Positions 24,726 through 35,690 of a stretch of DNA of 64,000 nt are shown one piece after another. The notes beneath the pieces are model-generated. The model had not been told where the DNA came from, did not search any database, and saw only the letters and a list, made by a program, of their open reading frames with translations. A program made the translations under genes and the position numbers. Location: assembly GCA_005406025.1 (NCBI GenBank), contig BGZK01000102.1, positions 186,001-250,000 of the forward strand. The letters are read 5' to 3'. This DNA is from Eumeta japonica. Taxonomy: Eukaryota > Arthropoda > Insecta > Lepidoptera > Psychidae. How positions within the stretch are numbered: position 1 is the first letter of the stretch; every line of letters begins with the position of its first letter.

Positions 24726-26334
24726 AAAACAACGTAGCTAGCCATAGAAAGGTTTAAAAGCATTTTATAAAGAGCAAATATGAATAATAAATAAATATTA
24801 TGATTATTTAAACAAATAGATTACAGTTTATTCTTTTATTAACATTAGAAAGTTATAAAAAATATTTTTTTTAGCTATAAACGATAAAGACATAAATAAA
24901 ATACTTGAATGAAGTACTTTCCCGTCATAAGACATCGCATTCGAGAATCGAGCCTTTTCTTGATTCCAAATGGTGTTTGAACAATCAAAGTGCACCCTTA
25001 ACAAATACTTGTAATTGGTTTCCCCGTTATTCGTTTGCGGCGACAAGAAATAAAAATTTACTTCGTATACATTGCATTAAATTCCTTCTAAACTCATATT
25101 CAATTTCACAGGTCAATACTGAAAATTAACAAAATCAAGACTATTTTGGATGATTTAACATCTTGTTAATTGTAAACATTCGTTCGTAAAATCGAATCAA
25201 AAGGCCGTGCATAGTTTTAGTTACCGCAATTTCTAAACGATAACTATATATCGCGATCAAATTAACTTAGGTGTATTATAATTTTGAGAAAATGTGTAAA
25301 ATATTTTTCAGTTTTCCACTTTCTCTTTTCAGCGAACAGTACTGAAATTAGATATAAGCTGTTATTGTCAAGTTCACCTATCTCCATCTAATTGTCTTTC
25401 CTTTTCTTGGCCACTTTTCTTTTCGAGAAACCGTTTTGTTACTGTATGCCGAGTGAGAAGTTTAGCAATCTTTTTTTTTTTAATTGGTAATGTAATATTA
25501 AAATATAATTCTGATATAGAAATGAGAGTAAAGTTGGCGTGTTGAAAAAGGGACTCCGTGTTATAAGATTTCCTAAGGGGTCGAATAAAAAAATACATAG
25601 ATGTTTTATTCAAAAGGAAAGAAAATCCTAACGTTATTTTTCTCAAAAAGTTTTCCTCCGGTAGTAGGAGAGAACTTTCCACGACTTACGTCGCCGACGA
25701 CGGGCGAACAATTTAGGAGGTGAGAGAATATAATTTTAATAGAAGCTGTCGAAATTCGTTTTGCTAAAGGTGAATTCTCTTAAAGCGCCACTCGAGTTGA
25801 TTCTACAAAATATCCTGGATAAAGGCGGTAAAAAATTATTAATCGAAAATTATCAGAATGTTGGGAAATTTAGTACTTAATTTTTTTATAATTTTTTGTA
25901 TATTCAATAGCAATAAAATATCTTTGATAAGAGAAACTTTAATGACCTAATCTGTTTCTTCAAAAAATATAATAAATATTAATAGATCGTGAGATTTTAA
26001 AGATCACATTAAATAAGGCTTCTAAAAACTATGAGTGTATAGAATTAATGACAGTAGTTTTATATTAACGTAACAGTAATACGTGCATGTTGTATATATA
26101 TATTATATATACAAAAAAAGTCTCGGCATTTGATATACAGTATCTAGGCGGGTTGCACCAAAAGAAATAAACATAAATTGTAAGTGTAAGCCGTAAGATT
26201 AGACGAAATTTCCTAATATTGTATGTTAATTCTTTACGTTTACATTTAGGTTTTGCGAGTTTTTATTTTGGGCATTTAAGATAATGACCCTAAAAACTTG
26301 GGCACTTAAGATAAAATCCTAGAAACACCCTGCA
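24726..26334. other. Unassigned AT-rich DNA
   Basis: No exon is seen. An AT palindrome 'tgtatatatatattatatataca' lies near 26090-26112. The 102-codon minus-strand frame (25374-25682) has no recognised motif. Confidence 0.4.
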
Positions 26335-26419
26335 GTTTCTAGGGCTTAGGCGTCCCGTTAGGCGAGAGTGATCAGTTATCTTAGAGTGCTCATAAGTTCA
26401 TTTGCCCCCACAATAAAAA
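26335..26419 (+). repeat. Short LINE-tail remnant, plus orientation
   Basis: 'gtgatcagttatcttagagt' followed by 'gctcataagttcatttgccc' and an A-tract resembles the tail end of the family at 7885 and 18597. The family B element at 26420 begins immediately after its A-tract. Confidence 0.4.
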
Positions 26420-26818
26420 AATTGGTTGTCCGTAAAGTCGGTTTACGGACGATAATTTTACGTGATAACATCATAACAAAACATTGATGAAAAATTGCAT
26501 ACTTTTATGAATTGAACTGAATTATTATCACTGTATTATCATTATTTTGTATAATAAAAAGAAGGAGTTAATTGAAAATGACAACGTTTTCGATAAATTA
26601 ACATTCATTTGCACTCGTTAATTCAAATATTTTTCTACTTAAATTATACAGTAAAGTGATAGATGCGTCACAAGCCGAACGCTTATGTCGATCGTGCTTC
26701 TCTATTGTTCCGCGCTCTCGCTCGCACGCTCGGTTCAGGCGGAACGCGACAATGAGCCATGGTTTTTCGTGCGTGCAGCTGGCGTTCTTCGATTTATAAG
26801 ACGTTATCACGTCAAAAA
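26420..26818 (-). mobile_element. Family B asymmetric-TIR element, copy 1
   Basis: Left end 'ttggttgtccgtaaagtcgg' forms a perfect stem GTCCGTAAA/TTTACGGAC with loop GTCGG, followed by 'ttttacgtgataac'. The right end is 'acgttatcacgtcaaaa'. The layout equals family A, but the interior differs apart from a GC-rich third ('cgctctcgctcgcacgctcg'). It is non-coding. Structure suggests a Helentron-associated element with its hairpin end on the left. Confidence 0.75.
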
Positions 26819-27653
26819 TCATAAAAAAATAATCACACTAGCTTGACCCTCTTCTAGTCCGCTTATTATTATTCTAAATTATTATATAAATATTTATAAT
26901 AAATTATGAGTGTACAAAAGGTTTTAAATTTTCAACAGAAATTGACATTAGCTATAATCGTTGCCATGATCTTCGTATATAAATAAATAAATTATTTAAT
27001 TTAGGCTATATCTGATTAATTGATTTATTATTACAAACAATGGATACAATGTAGTATTTTTTTTATAAACGTAATATCATCTAATCTTATATCAACTTTG
27101 ACAAAAAAGCTGATGCCTGGATCCGTGCTAAAGGATGTTGGCAGCGGCATTGGACGCGGGCGGCGTCGGCGCTGGCGGCGCATGATTATTGTCTGCAATG
27201 TTCATATTGTTCTTGTCGATGTCGATTTAGCTGTTAATTTGTACTGATCTGTTATTGCCAGTATCTCACGTTTTCCTGACTAGACTTTAGGTACCTCACA
27301 GTCATGATACATAGTTAGCGATGTTACCCGATTTTGTGTGACGGCATTGTTCATTTACATTACATTTAAATCAATGGATTACATCAGAGCAGTCTGGGCA
27401 GGGCATACTTATGCCCTACAGTGAATGTCTTTTCATTAAGTGGAAAACATCGGATTTTTCGCTGTCTCAATTAATACTGCCGTTGTGTCTTTATACATAA
27501 CCAGTGTGAGTGTATCCTTCTGGTATATACGGATTTATTGCTTGCAGCCATTACAACTGACGTTAAGACGAATATGATAGATATTATAATATAATATAAT
27601 AAGGTTTACTTATCACTTACAGTTTACATCATATTTTTAGAACTTTTTCATTT
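26819..27653. other. Unassigned DNA
   Basis: AT-rich with a small GC patch at 27130-27180 ('ggcggcgtcggcgctggcgg'). No exon is supported by splice signals and similarity. Confidence 0.35.
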
Positions 27654-28270
27654 ATGTCAATATTCTTAGTAGTTTTATCTATGTTAATCTACGTTAGTAT
27701 TGTTTTTTCTTTATTATGTCTAAGGGCCGACTTTTGCGGTGAAAGCCTTCTCCAGGTTTTGCCAATTTTCTCTATTTTGTGCTGCTCTGTGTTAAATGCT
27801 CCCGCTACTTCGGCTATGTCGTCACTCCATCTTTTTCGTGGTCTGCCTCGTCTTCTCCTTTTGTATATTGGACGCCAGTTTGTGACAGTTTACGATCATC
27901 TTCTGTCTTTTGCTCTTTGAAAATGTCCGTCCATCACCATTATAGTCGAAGTATTTGTTTGATTGCATATTTTGCCTTAGTTTCTTTCCTGATATTTGCA
28001 CTTTTGATCCGATCTTTTAATTTTATGTTCATGTAACTTGTTTCTGTACCCCTTTGGCATGCTTTTATTTTGTTCAGACATGTTATTTTGAGCCGCCAGG
28101 TTTGCGATGAGTATATTAAACAAGGTGTGAGGCAGACGTTCATTGCTTCAGTTTTTAATTTTGTGGGTATATTTCCTTTGAATATATCTTTCATCGACCA
28201 GTATTTACTCCATGTGACTTTTATTCTGGGCTCTATTTCTTTTTCTGTGCAATCTGAATATAATCATATC
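27654..28270 (-). pseudogene. RTE-like LINE, 3' end of reverse-transcriptase ORF
   Basis: Minus-strand pieces in order: LKTEAMNVCLTPCLIYSSQTW (28150 region, counterpart of the 'LPVLTYGSETW' block), then KACQRG and NIKLKDRIKSANIRKET, then 'HH.GDGRTF', and finally 'TRQTT.KMELDDIAEVAG' and 'AQNREIGKTW' at 27740-27840. This is the typical order of the C-terminal domain of RTE-type endonuclease/reverse transcriptase ORFs ('GRP..RW.DD', 'A.DR..W..L.EAF'). Multiple frameshifts make it dead. The plus-strand frames over it are shadows. Confidence 0.75.
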
Positions 28271-29637
28271 AAACTAGGTGATTACGATATGTAAACATAT
28301 TCTGGACCAAACAATAAAATAATGTACTAATTCGATACATCCTATTTGCTAATAAACGTCGATAATTTATTACAGGATTTTCTTTAATACTAAACGAGTG
28401 TATGTAATAAAGACTGGTCATTTATTATATACGAACTAGTCTTTAATAGTAACACAGCCGCTTCCAGTACAATAATGATGTGCACACGACCGTAACTCTC
28501 GCTTATAGCATCGGTTACTATCGATACATAACTGTCGCTAAGTATCGATCGTTACGATTTCCAATAGGGTTGTACAATAGCCGCTGGACGCTCCGGCTGT
28601 CGGCGCGATAGTAAACCCTATCAGTTTACTTCCTCCTGCAGTGTACTTGTTACGACATAATTCTGAAATTATATCGATAAATACAAATAATTTTTATTAC
28701 GTAATGTAATGTAAAATCAAAAATTTAAAATTATACCTAAAGTTAAAAAACTTTACGTTTTTTAACGAATATAATAGATATTGAATTAACAAGATCTTAT
28801 GCATTATTTTGTCAATATAATTTATGCAAATACATACCACATCATACTTTAATAAAATAAACTCTCCGTACTAATAGCCCTAATAGAAACCAAAGAATAC
28901 TGCTTTAATAACAGAAAAAAAGTCATTTATTCCTTAAAAACAATGTATTATGAAAATATTCAAAAACTTCTTCAAATATGAGTCTAAGTAAAACCACGAA
29001 AAATCACTCCAAATTAATTCACCTTTCTCCGTAAGCGAAAAAAAGGGGCATAAGTATTTTAAGTGCGTGACTTTTTGATTGCGGCGAAGACTGTTGCGAG
29101 GGTAAGAAGACCTATTCGGTATTCGTTATTTTGAGTTTAGTTTTAGTATCGCACTAACATATTATGCCTAATTTTGTGTATTTTTTAGTAGTTATTGTAT
29201 CGTCCAAATACGTAATTTAAGGTAAAAGTTAATGTCTATGCATTCTCCACAAGAATCCGAGTAATTAACAATGAAGTTTTTATCATAAAGCGACAGTCTT
29301 TAACAGATTCAATAAATTAATGTTACAAAAAAGCGATTATTAATTTAACATAAAAATTTACAAAACAACATTGTGAAACATTAACTTGTCAGCAAATATC
29401 AGAAAGTTGTTTTTGTTTTTTGTCTAGATCATAAACTGTTTAGTTTAGAAAAATAATACAATAATTTTTTCGTGTACTATTTTAGTCTTTCACCATTATA
29501 GTAACAGAGCTGAAATCTAAAAACTGTTTTGCAAAGTCATTACATTGAAACCCCTAGTATCATAAAAACAGTCTATCTTACAAACACTTGTCACATATTA
29601 TTATTTTCTTATTATTTTGAAAGATACCTTACGATAC
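28271..29637. other. Unassigned DNA
   Basis: AT-rich. A patch at 28480-28660 has repeated 'tatcgat'-containing words ('ctatcgatac', 'gtatcgatcg') and CpG bases; a 10-bp imperfect stem lies at 28414-28443. No exon is seen. Confidence 0.35.
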
Positions 29638-30017
29638 AAAAAGTCGGTTTACGAAAGATAATTTAACGTGATAATGTCATAAGAAAACATTGATGAAAAT
29701 TTTTTTTTTTGTTAATTGTATGGAATTATTATCACTGTATTATCATTATTTTGTGTAATAAAAAGAAGGAGTTATTGAAAATGACAACGTTTTCGATAAA
29801 TTAACATTCATTTGCACTCGTTAATTAAAATATTTTTCTACTTAAATCATACAGTAAAAGATAGATGCGTCTCAAGCCGAACGCTTAGGCCGATCGTGCC
29901 TCTCTATTGTTCCGCGCTCTCGCTCGCACGCTCGGTTCAGGCGGAACGCGACAATCAGTTATGCTTTTTCTTGTGTGCAGTCAGCGTTTAACGATTTATA
30001 AGACGTTATCACCTCAA
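29638..30017 (-). mobile_element. Family B asymmetric-TIR element, copy 2 (truncated left)
   Basis: Begins inside the left hairpin ('aaaagtcggtttacg'), then 'aacgtgataatgtcat'. The interior matches 26420-26818 closely ('gtgtaataaaaagaaggagt', 'cgcgctctcgctcgcacgct'). The right end is 'agacgttatcacctcaaaa'. It lacks the outer arm of the hairpin, so this copy is 5'- or 3'-truncated depending on polarity. Confidence 0.75.
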
Positions 30018-30149
30018 AAAAAATATGGTTAACAACTAAAGAAATATTCATTTTTCAATATATTTCTATGCAGACCCCGTTTTTTTTCTTCGGCAATTTT
30101 ATGTACAAATACATCGACAATCGATATTCTAAGAAATGGTCACAACCCT

Positions 30150-30370
30150 ACGCGCGGTATATAGAATGTGCGCAAATGAGGTGAAGCGTTGCGCGGCCAT
30201 GTCCGCGCGTCTGATGTGTGTCGAGAGCAAAGCGCGCCCTGTGACGTCACGCCAGGTGAGCTAATGGCATGCAAAAAAATATGGTGCTCAGCTCATTACG
30301 CCCATTGTGCTTATGGAAAATCAATTCCGAACGGCATCGATTAACTTTCCCATCGTCACATTCTGATGCT
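30150..30370. promoter_or_regulatory. CpG-rich island with a CRE/ATF site
   Basis: CpG-dense DNA contains a perfect palindromic TGACGTCA at 30242-30249, the CRE/ATF binding consensus. Nearby are 'cattacgcccattgtgctta' and homeodomain-type ATTA cores. There is no open frame and no repeat structure. Regulatory function is inferred from composition and the site. Confidence 0.35.
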
Positions 30371-31399
30371 GTTTATTTATTTTTACATTTTTTATATATG
30401 TCGATAGATGTTAGCGAATTAATGACATAAGCTTTATAACTATTTCACTTTCAGGCTTCATGCCCCTAATAGGTACGAATATAGAAACGGTTGAAATCTA
30501 TCGGCCATCCGTATATTATGTCTCCACAGTCAAACTTACGAAAAAAAAATTACAATCACAATTGATGTAACGTGGGATCGATTAAAAAAATTAAAATCTT
30601 CGATGTGAAATTTCTTGTTCACAAACGTAAATAAATGTTTATAGTATAACATACGTAAGCATTTAATTTAATTGTCGTCGAAGCAACTAAGTAACAAAAA
30701 AAGTGTAGTAGAATCACTAAGGCGAGATTGCATGGTTGTTGAAGGGTATATACGCCATTTGGTTTTTGGGGTGTAGATTTTTGTAAGTGTAAGATTTTTG
30801 CATTGCAAATGTGTACATTTGTCATTCTCGGAATCGAAAAAATTTTGTTACTAAGGCACACACTTAAAAACAAAAGAATAGAAGACTAACAGTATAGAAA
30901 ACGAATCTTTTGTACCAAATTACCAGTTTACCTTTTTTTCCGGCCATAATTAAAGTTATTCGTATATTTGAAAATATGAGTATATTTTAAGAAGAAATGT
31001 AATTTTGATTTCGTTTATAATTCATTTCACAAACCTTTTAATATGTGAAATCTAGATTTTCATAAAATTATAGAATGATTCTGTTACGAAAATCTATATA
31101 AAATATACATCCAACAAAAACATAAAAGATCCCGAACACACGGTAAACAACTTTTGTGTACTTTCCGTATTGTGCACGAGGTCCGATGGGAGCGCTTTGT
31201 GCAATCGAATTGTATGAGAACGTTCCATTGAACGAGAGTCGTACAGCAGACGATGCGTCGGACGACAATAGATACGCATTTATCTGATGGCGCGCTATAA
31301 AGCGACTGTAATGTTGTTTTAAAGCTCAAGTAAGTCCGGCAGTGCGTAATGTTGTAATGGACCGCTGAAAAGAGTTATATATGTGTAAATCAGAAAGTT
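30371..31399. other. Unassigned AT-rich DNA
   Basis: Three overlapping minus-strand frames at 31068-31329 are mutually exclusive and match nothing recognised. No exon called. Confidence 0.4.
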
Positions 31400-31700
31400 T
31401 TATGTGTACGCGCCCGGACAGCTTGAGATATGTCAGTGCTCATCCTTCTGGCGCGTCTTACCCAATGTCCAGGCGTTCGAGCCGCGATCGTCTAATGGCA
31501 CTGTTGTTCTATAGTTTTCACTCCCGCTAACGTATTTTTTGTACATAAGCAAATCAGCTCGCACCGGCCCGCATGTTTTTTTTTTTTATTTTAACTCGTT
31601 CGTGCGTGAGCAAAGTACTTCCGATCTACCCGCAACCAATTCTTTATGACGTCATCCGCGCAGGTCCCCGCGCCACGCATTTCTCCGTTGTCTATGGCTT
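31400..31700. promoter_or_regulatory. CpG-rich island with a second CRE/ATF site
   Basis: CpG-dense, with perfect TGACGTCA at 31647-31654 in 'tttatgacgtcatccgcgca'. A (T) tract near 31578 splits the island. It lies 1.4 kb from the matching site at 30242. No coding frame. Confidence 0.35.
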
Positions 31701-32624
31701 AAGGGAGAAAAATTAAAATATCAAAGGAGGAAAATGGCGTAAACAATATGATATTTGTTTATGAGCCATAAAACATGTGACAACAATTTTTTTTTTAACG
31801 AATGTATCTGTACATTCAAAGGGCCTATGCAAATTACGCGCTAACTCTTATAAAGATAGATACCAATTTATAATTAACCATGTTCGTACATTTTAGTGGA
31901 AACAATTTCTGAACAAAATGTAATATCTGATGACAGTGAACTCAAAACCGCCCCGGGTCACTTTACGCGGACATAAATTTTACATTAGAGAGGCGCGACT
32001 CCTGGGAAAGTTTTGAATTGGTGCGTGTAATGTATTAAATTAATTATTGGGCTGAATTAGCGTTATCACAAATAGAAGGAAAATGAGAATGTAGTACTAT
32101 TTTCTAGTAATTCAACACAACTTTAAATACGACCACCGAGACAGACGGATGAATAGTTTAATAGTGTAAAAAAATGAATTATATAAATTTTCACAAGTTT
32201 AGCAAAATTGTAATTTTATATTTTGATAAACTATTAAAATACGTAAATTAAAAAAAAAATAGGAAGATGTCAAATTGATTTTGCATCGTTTTTTTCATGG
32301 TGACCAAAAATTTCTTCATTACTTCCCACAATAAAACACATTCAAGGCTCTCACCACTGTCATGTTTATATTATAAGACCCACACTGCTTGATATATTCG
32401 ATCATCATATAATTCGATGAAATACAATGTAAGGAAAGAGACGTGCTGTAATGTGACAGAAATTTATGGCATGGGGCGTATCAATAATTTTCCCTATTTA
32501 TAAAATGAAATTGATTTCGATTTCAGTTTAATTTAATTTTGATGACTATGAGAAAAAATAAATCTATATAAATACATGTCAATGTATGAACATGTTACTG
32601 TTACATTTATTACATTTATTACTC
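31701..32624. other. Unassigned AT-rich DNA
   Basis: No exon or recognised element. Confidence 0.4.
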
Positions 32625-33300
32625 ATACGCCGATTGCCAGTGTCGCGTTCGTTTCCCGAAAATCGGCACATTTAATTACCTAATGTAACCTTTGAATTTT
32701 ATAATACATATTATGTTAATATTTATTATATGTTTCGGCCACCCGGTCAACACCAGGAACGAGCGCACGCGCGGGATTATGTTAAACTTAATTACGGTCC
32801 GACGTTCAAACTTCGCTAATCGTCATATATTAAAATGTTTGCGTGACGCGCGTGACGGCGCATCCGTCACTGGAATTTTCTCGTTTTACGACACGCCGTA
32901 AAATAAAAATCGCCCGTTATGCGATACACGTCGTCCGTACCTTTTAACAATTTGTTCTTCATATTCGTTTTAACGCTACGGCAATTTGTGACGGTGTTTA
33001 AATCATTTTATCTCTTTATTTCGTATTCGAGAATTTGGACATTGAATCGTCTACGTTGGTCCGGTGAAGCTCAGGAATTGCTTTCAAAGGCACAGCGCGT
33101 ATGGTTTTTAGTTCCGCTCGATTCAAAAACAAAATACCTCCTTTCCTTTGTGGTCTACATTCGACCCCAGTCACTTTTCCCCCGAGAGCGATGTCTTCTA
33201 TCACTGATCCAATATCGCTGCATCACAAAGTGAGAAGTTTGAATGTCGATCACGAGCGAATCGAATATCTAATATTCAAGATGAGTTGAACTAGGATTCA
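32625..33300. other. CpG-rich block with overlapping open frames
   Basis: CpG-enriched DNA. Both strands stay open over 33016-33230: minus-strand frame with EDIALGGKVTGVECR and LFLNRAELKTIRAVP, and two plus-strand frames. A 62-codon plus-strand frame from the ATG at 32713 starts with a hydrophobic run. None has family similarity I can name or convincing splice sites. Low stop density follows partly from composition. Confidence 0.25.
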
Positions 33301-33639
33301 GGGCCACGTTAAGGCGCAGTCTTGCATCGACAACAACGTCCAACGTCTCCAACTAGCGTCGGTCCAGCGTAAAGGTAACTTAACGGAGAAAATGTGGTAG
33401 AGTAATGACCCCGAATATGATTAACGGGCATAACCTTATCCGTTATTTCAATAATTTGAGCCTGAAATTGTTCTTGAGTTAATATGAGCTGCATCTGACT
33501 CAGAACAGCGATTATAAGGCTCTGTGAAACTGAAACAATCCAATTCAAAATTTAAATTCGATTTCGTTATTAATATCGTATCAGTAAACAAATAGCGAAT
33601 GACGTAGCTGATATGTAATTTGCACTTTTTTCAATTAGT
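33301..33639. other. Unassigned DNA
   Basis: No exon supported; the 79-codon minus-strand frame at 33309-33548 is unassigned. Confidence 0.35.
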
Positions 33640-33980
33640 GTTAACGACTTTGTTTTCCCGATTTGTACACGCATTCGAACGCTGTCCTTAAACAGTTCGG
33701 CCGACCCTCTATTAGATTGGAATTCCGAGCTTTATTTACTCCTGAGCGATTGGAAGGCGGCTTTTGTTTCGCTCGATTAAGAGTAATTAAAATGAAAGTA
33801 CATTAATTGAGCGAACTCGGCAGTCGAAACAATTTGCGCCAATTAGGCCGATACGTTTCGCCCGGCCGACAGTACGGCGACCGCTCTTTTGTTGCGGAGA
33901 GCTTTCGAGCTTAGCGGCGATATTTTGACGGCTAAAGCTTTCGCGGATCCGAAGGTTTCGCTCGACGAGTATCTTCGGGA
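33640..33980. other. CpG-rich island, candidate regulatory DNA
   Basis: CpG-rich and free of repeats, with clustered homeodomain-type cores ('gagtaattaaaatga', 'cattaattgag' near 33782-33810). A plus-strand frame without a start codon (33843-34044, ending VKFFESQSNSELAVRT) is open but unassigned. Confidence 0.35.
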
Positions 33981-34672
33981 AATTGTGAATTCAGTAAAGT
34001 TTTTTGAATCACAATCAAACAGCGAACTAGCTGTAAGAACTTGAGAAATAAAATTGTGTTTTGAAATTTGCTATAAATATAACTCAAAAATAGCAATAAT
34101 TTAATTTTTAAATTTAAAATAGATGGGTTATTTAAGGAATAAATGTTGTGGTAACTTTTAGTTTCCGCAATTCAGATACGCCAAATTCAATGTAACTAGA
34201 AAGTTTAATCAAGCCACATATTTTGCATGGGAATCGAATAGAGATCCTCTCGTATTTTACCTACGTTTTATTCGATAGGCAGAAGAACCTGTTCGAATCA
34301 TGAAAAAAAAAATCTGACGGATCAAAGTCCAACACAAACCCGATCAGGACTTAATTGAATGATTGACGGTTATGAATATTACGAAGGGTATTAAAAAAAA
34401 CGTATAGAACGGGTCCTGGCTGATTTACGATGCAGAATTCTTTGATTTTATTTTACCTGTATATTGGCATGAAGTGAGGCTTTGAATTCTGACCAGACCA
34501 TTATGTTTTTCTACAATAAAATGACAGAAATTTAGGTATTCCATTTACAGATTAAAACTCGTTGAATACTTTACCTTTACAATGTAATAAAGAAACTCTA
34601 GGAAGTAACAGACAGATATTACGATTCGTTTTACTTTATAAAAGACACGAGAGAAATTGCAAATAGGACTCG
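33981..34672. other. Unassigned AT-rich DNA
   Basis: No exon or recognised element. Confidence 0.4.
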
Positions 34673-35690
34673 TATCCTGAGGGTTCCGTAACAATTTAAT
34701 TGTATACATCGCTACTTCATTCATGAAGTTTCATCGAAACGATTTTTCCCATTTTGTGTATTGATACTGGTCAGATATTGATAAATGAAAAACAGGCATA
34801 TTGTAATGATCCATAATCCAACTACAAATATTAAATTATATTCGTATAAAAAGCGAAATTAATGATACAACTACATTTTTTTTTCTTTTGGTTGTGCTAT
34901 AAAAAATTCTTGCAAATTTTAATGATTCTAGGACAACGAGAAGTGCATTATAGATTTTGATTTATGTCCGAGTATAAAAATTTGGTTGCCTGTAAAGTCG
35001 GTATACGGGCGAAAGTTTTACGTGACAACGACTTTGAATGGTAAAATCATTTTAATGTGAATATTCATTCGTATAGTAGGAAGAAGGATGAAATAATAGT
35101 AACAATTTAAAACATTTATTTATACAAAGAATTATATTTAAAACATTAATTTATACAAAGAATCTCGCACTGAATTTCATATTAACAAAATTTTATTTTT
35201 ACCTTTACACATACATACGTATTTATATACAAATATACATACAATAACTTGCAATACATTTGCAAGCTATGCACTAATTCTCTAGTGCTGCGCGCGCGGC
35301 AGACCGATCATAGTTGAGTGGGAGAGAGACGCAAGGCATTCGGCGAGCCTCTCTCTCGTTCGGTGACTCATCGTTACGTTACCGAGCGTTACACTTTTTC
35401 ATAAGTGACTCCCAGCCGCAACCTAATTTAAGACGTTGTCACGTCAAAATATTAAACAAAAATGTATATATTTATTTATTGCGTTAAATGAGGAGTTCCA
35501 TTTATTTTTTACCACTACAAGGGACGGTATATATAAGTATTTCACATTAAACTTGATACCTTCAAGTATTCTTGTGCGAAAAGGGTATCGGCAGACGAAC
35601 AGACAGACAAACATACAAACGGATAGCGGAACAACGAAGCGATTCTGTAAGATTCCTTTTGAGATAAAGTACCGTAAATATTTACAATAG
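34673..35690 (-). repeat. Lepidopteran repeat split by a family A insertion
   Basis: Left part 34673-34975 begins 'actcgtatcctgagggttcc' and reaches 'gattctaggacaacgagaag'. Right part 35450-35690 ends with 'cgaacagacagacaaacata' and the 'aagattccttttgagataaa' block. Together they follow the order seen in the copy at 39300-39812 and in the general family. The 34976-35449 element interrupts it, so that insertion is younger. Confidence 0.6.
34976..35449 (-). mobile_element. Family A asymmetric-TIR element, copy 3
   Basis: Full-length; differs from copy 2 at only a handful of positions by eye. Ends 'ttggttgcctgtaaagtcgg' and 'gacgttgtcacgtcaaaa'. It is flanked by A/T-rich bases (A-run left, 'atatta' right), compatible with insertion into T-rich DNA. 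Confidence 0.85.

Noticed and set aside
32692..32901. Possible small secreted peptide in the CpG block
   Set aside because: The frame start at 32692 is TTG. From the ATG at 32713 a hydrophobic start remains, but there is no cysteine pattern, processing site set or conservation evidence.
33843..34044. Plus-strand frame ending SQSNSELAVRT
   Set aside because: No start codon, no recognised domain, and it lies in a CpG-rich island with low stop density.
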